Positions 36,472-37,282 of a DNA stretch of 37,282 nucleotides are shown piece after piece (positions within the stretch are counted from its first letter, which is position 1; every line of letters begins with the position of its first letter). Location of the stretch: positions 1 through 37,282 of the forward strand of contig JALKBU010000482.1 in the NCBI GenBank assembly GCA_023091735.1, written 5' to 3'. Source of the DNA: Trichomonas tenax (taxonomy: Eukaryota > Parabasalia > Trichomonadida > Trichomonadidae). The notes under the pieces are model-generated. The model was not told the DNA's origin. It made no database searches and saw only the letters and a list, made by a program, of their open reading frames with translations. A program made the position numbers and the translations under genes.

Positions 36472-37282
36472 TTATAAATTATGATTTTATGTAAAATTTT
36501 CATAAATGATGTAATTATAAGTAATTCGCATTATATCGTCCACAGAATTCTGATGCAACTGCAGCCACTTTTGGAATTGTTTTGAGAGTGCTGATCGAGA
36601 AAAAATGATGAAAATTCAAGTAATGAAAAAATTAAATTTTCAATTTGATGTTCGTATCACTCTATATTTTGAGGAGTATATAAATATCGCGTTTTAAAGG
36701 AAAATTTTTAATCGAGATTTGATTTCGACATTGAACATTTTTAATCATCACATATCCATCTCCATACTCTGTAGAATGTATTTGCACTCGTATTTTCAGG
36801 CTATACAATATAAAGTAATATTCAAAAAATCAATAAACACAATTGTATCATTTAAATGGTACAAATAATCATCTATTGATGTGATAAATCGATGGTTAAA
36901 ATAACAATGAATGAGGATAACTTGTTGATGAAAAAATATCAAATTTAACGATGTCATCGATAATTGGTATAACTGTGTATGTAAAAAATTTGCATTCATG
37001 TGTATAATTGAATGGTGGAAGTTTTTAAGTCAAACATGAAAGGAGTCTATGACAAAAGTGAACATCAAAAAGTGACCGATGAACCTTAAAGTCACTTTTC
37101 ATGAATAAACTGTCACTTTTTGCGCGGGCAAATTGTCACCTTTATAAAAAGTGTAATAAATATCTTTGTTGTCTAACCAATACATCCAGGTTAGTGTTGT
37201 TGACGAGCCACAACTCTATCATCAACGAGCATATACCTAACTGGTAATTGGTAAGAAAACATCGATATTTATGCATGGTTAA
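36472..37282. other. Intergenic region, right edge
   Basis: About 800 AT-rich bases upstream of the ORP gene (minus). No gene is supported; the most notable feature is the motif cluster at 37053-37150. Confidence 0.45.
37053..37150. promoter_or_regulatory. Cluster of initiator-like GTCAC(C)TTT motifs in both orientations
   Basis: Within 100 bases are CAAAAGTGAA (37053), AAAAAGTGACC (37067), GTCACTTTTC (37091), GTCACTTTTT (37112), GTCACCTTTA (37135) and AAAAAGTGT (37146). The second and third form an inverted pair. Each half matches the initiator strings found next to the MYCBP and small membrane-protein genes. Probably a promoter region for a gene beyond the right edge. Confidence 0.5.

Noticed and set aside
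1..37282. CRISPR arrays, rRNA genes, bacterial operons or riboswitches
   Set aside because: No regularly spaced direct repeats, rRNA-like blocks or bacterial-type signals were seen, consistent with a protist nuclear sequence.

Overview
The window looks like nuclear DNA of a parabasalid protist, most likely a trichomonad such as Tritrichomonas foetus. This is inferred, not proven. The DNA is strongly AT-rich. Protein genes are intronless and closely spaced, and several have a trichomonad-type initiator (TCA followed by C/T and T/A) a few bases before the ATG. The surface-protein families seen (BspA-like leucine-rich repeats, Pmp-like GGAI repeats, large ankyrin proteins) and the Maverick/Polinton fragments are all typical of trichomonads. 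No bacterial operon or Shine-Dalgarno signals are evident.

Layout. 0.7-2.2 kb: a seven-bladed WD40 protein resembling DCAF8. 2.3-4.1 kb: no genes, but an 1800-bp segment bounded by TTAA-flanked inverted repeats that contains four consecutive long imperfect palindromes. 4.3-6.2 kb: a UbL/UBA-like protein and a GT47 exostosin-like glycosyltransferase, both intact. 6.4-12.7 kb: a graveyard of surface-protein genes, namely two decayed BspA-like genes pointing apart, then a broken Pmp-like fragment lying tail to tail with a fragment of a multi-spanning membrane protein. 13.3-15.5 kb: three intact minus-strand genes (coiled-coil protein, small tail-anchored protein, ribosomal protein eL36), with a ~250-bp tandem repeat upstream of eL36.

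17.1-22.7 kb and 24.5-28.1 kb are two truncated Maverick/Polinton fragments. The first carries an A32-like packaging ATPase, broken by a TGA inside its Walker A motif, plus several element proteins. A 1274-bp TA-flanked inverted-repeat element has inserted into it. The second carries a DDE integrase with DX35E spacing, a candidate virion-like protein and small proteins, and ends abruptly inside a truncated host-like gene at about 28.13 kb. Between the two lies a 334-residue protein with seven predicted membrane spans, homologous to the fragment at 12.1-12.7 kb.

28.4-37.3 kb: a tRNA-like gene with an oversized anticodon region, a possible discoidin-like protein, a decayed ankyrin gene, then a clean block of housekeeping genes: HAD phosphatase, MYCBP/AMY-1 homologue, Ran-binding-domain protein and oxysterol-binding protein. 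The right edge has a dense cluster of initiator-like TCAC(C)TTT motifs, probably the promoter of a gene outside the window.

Intact housekeeping genes therefore alternate with islands of decayed surface-protein genes and nested mobile elements. The housekeeping genes are not an operon; each seems to have its own short promoter.
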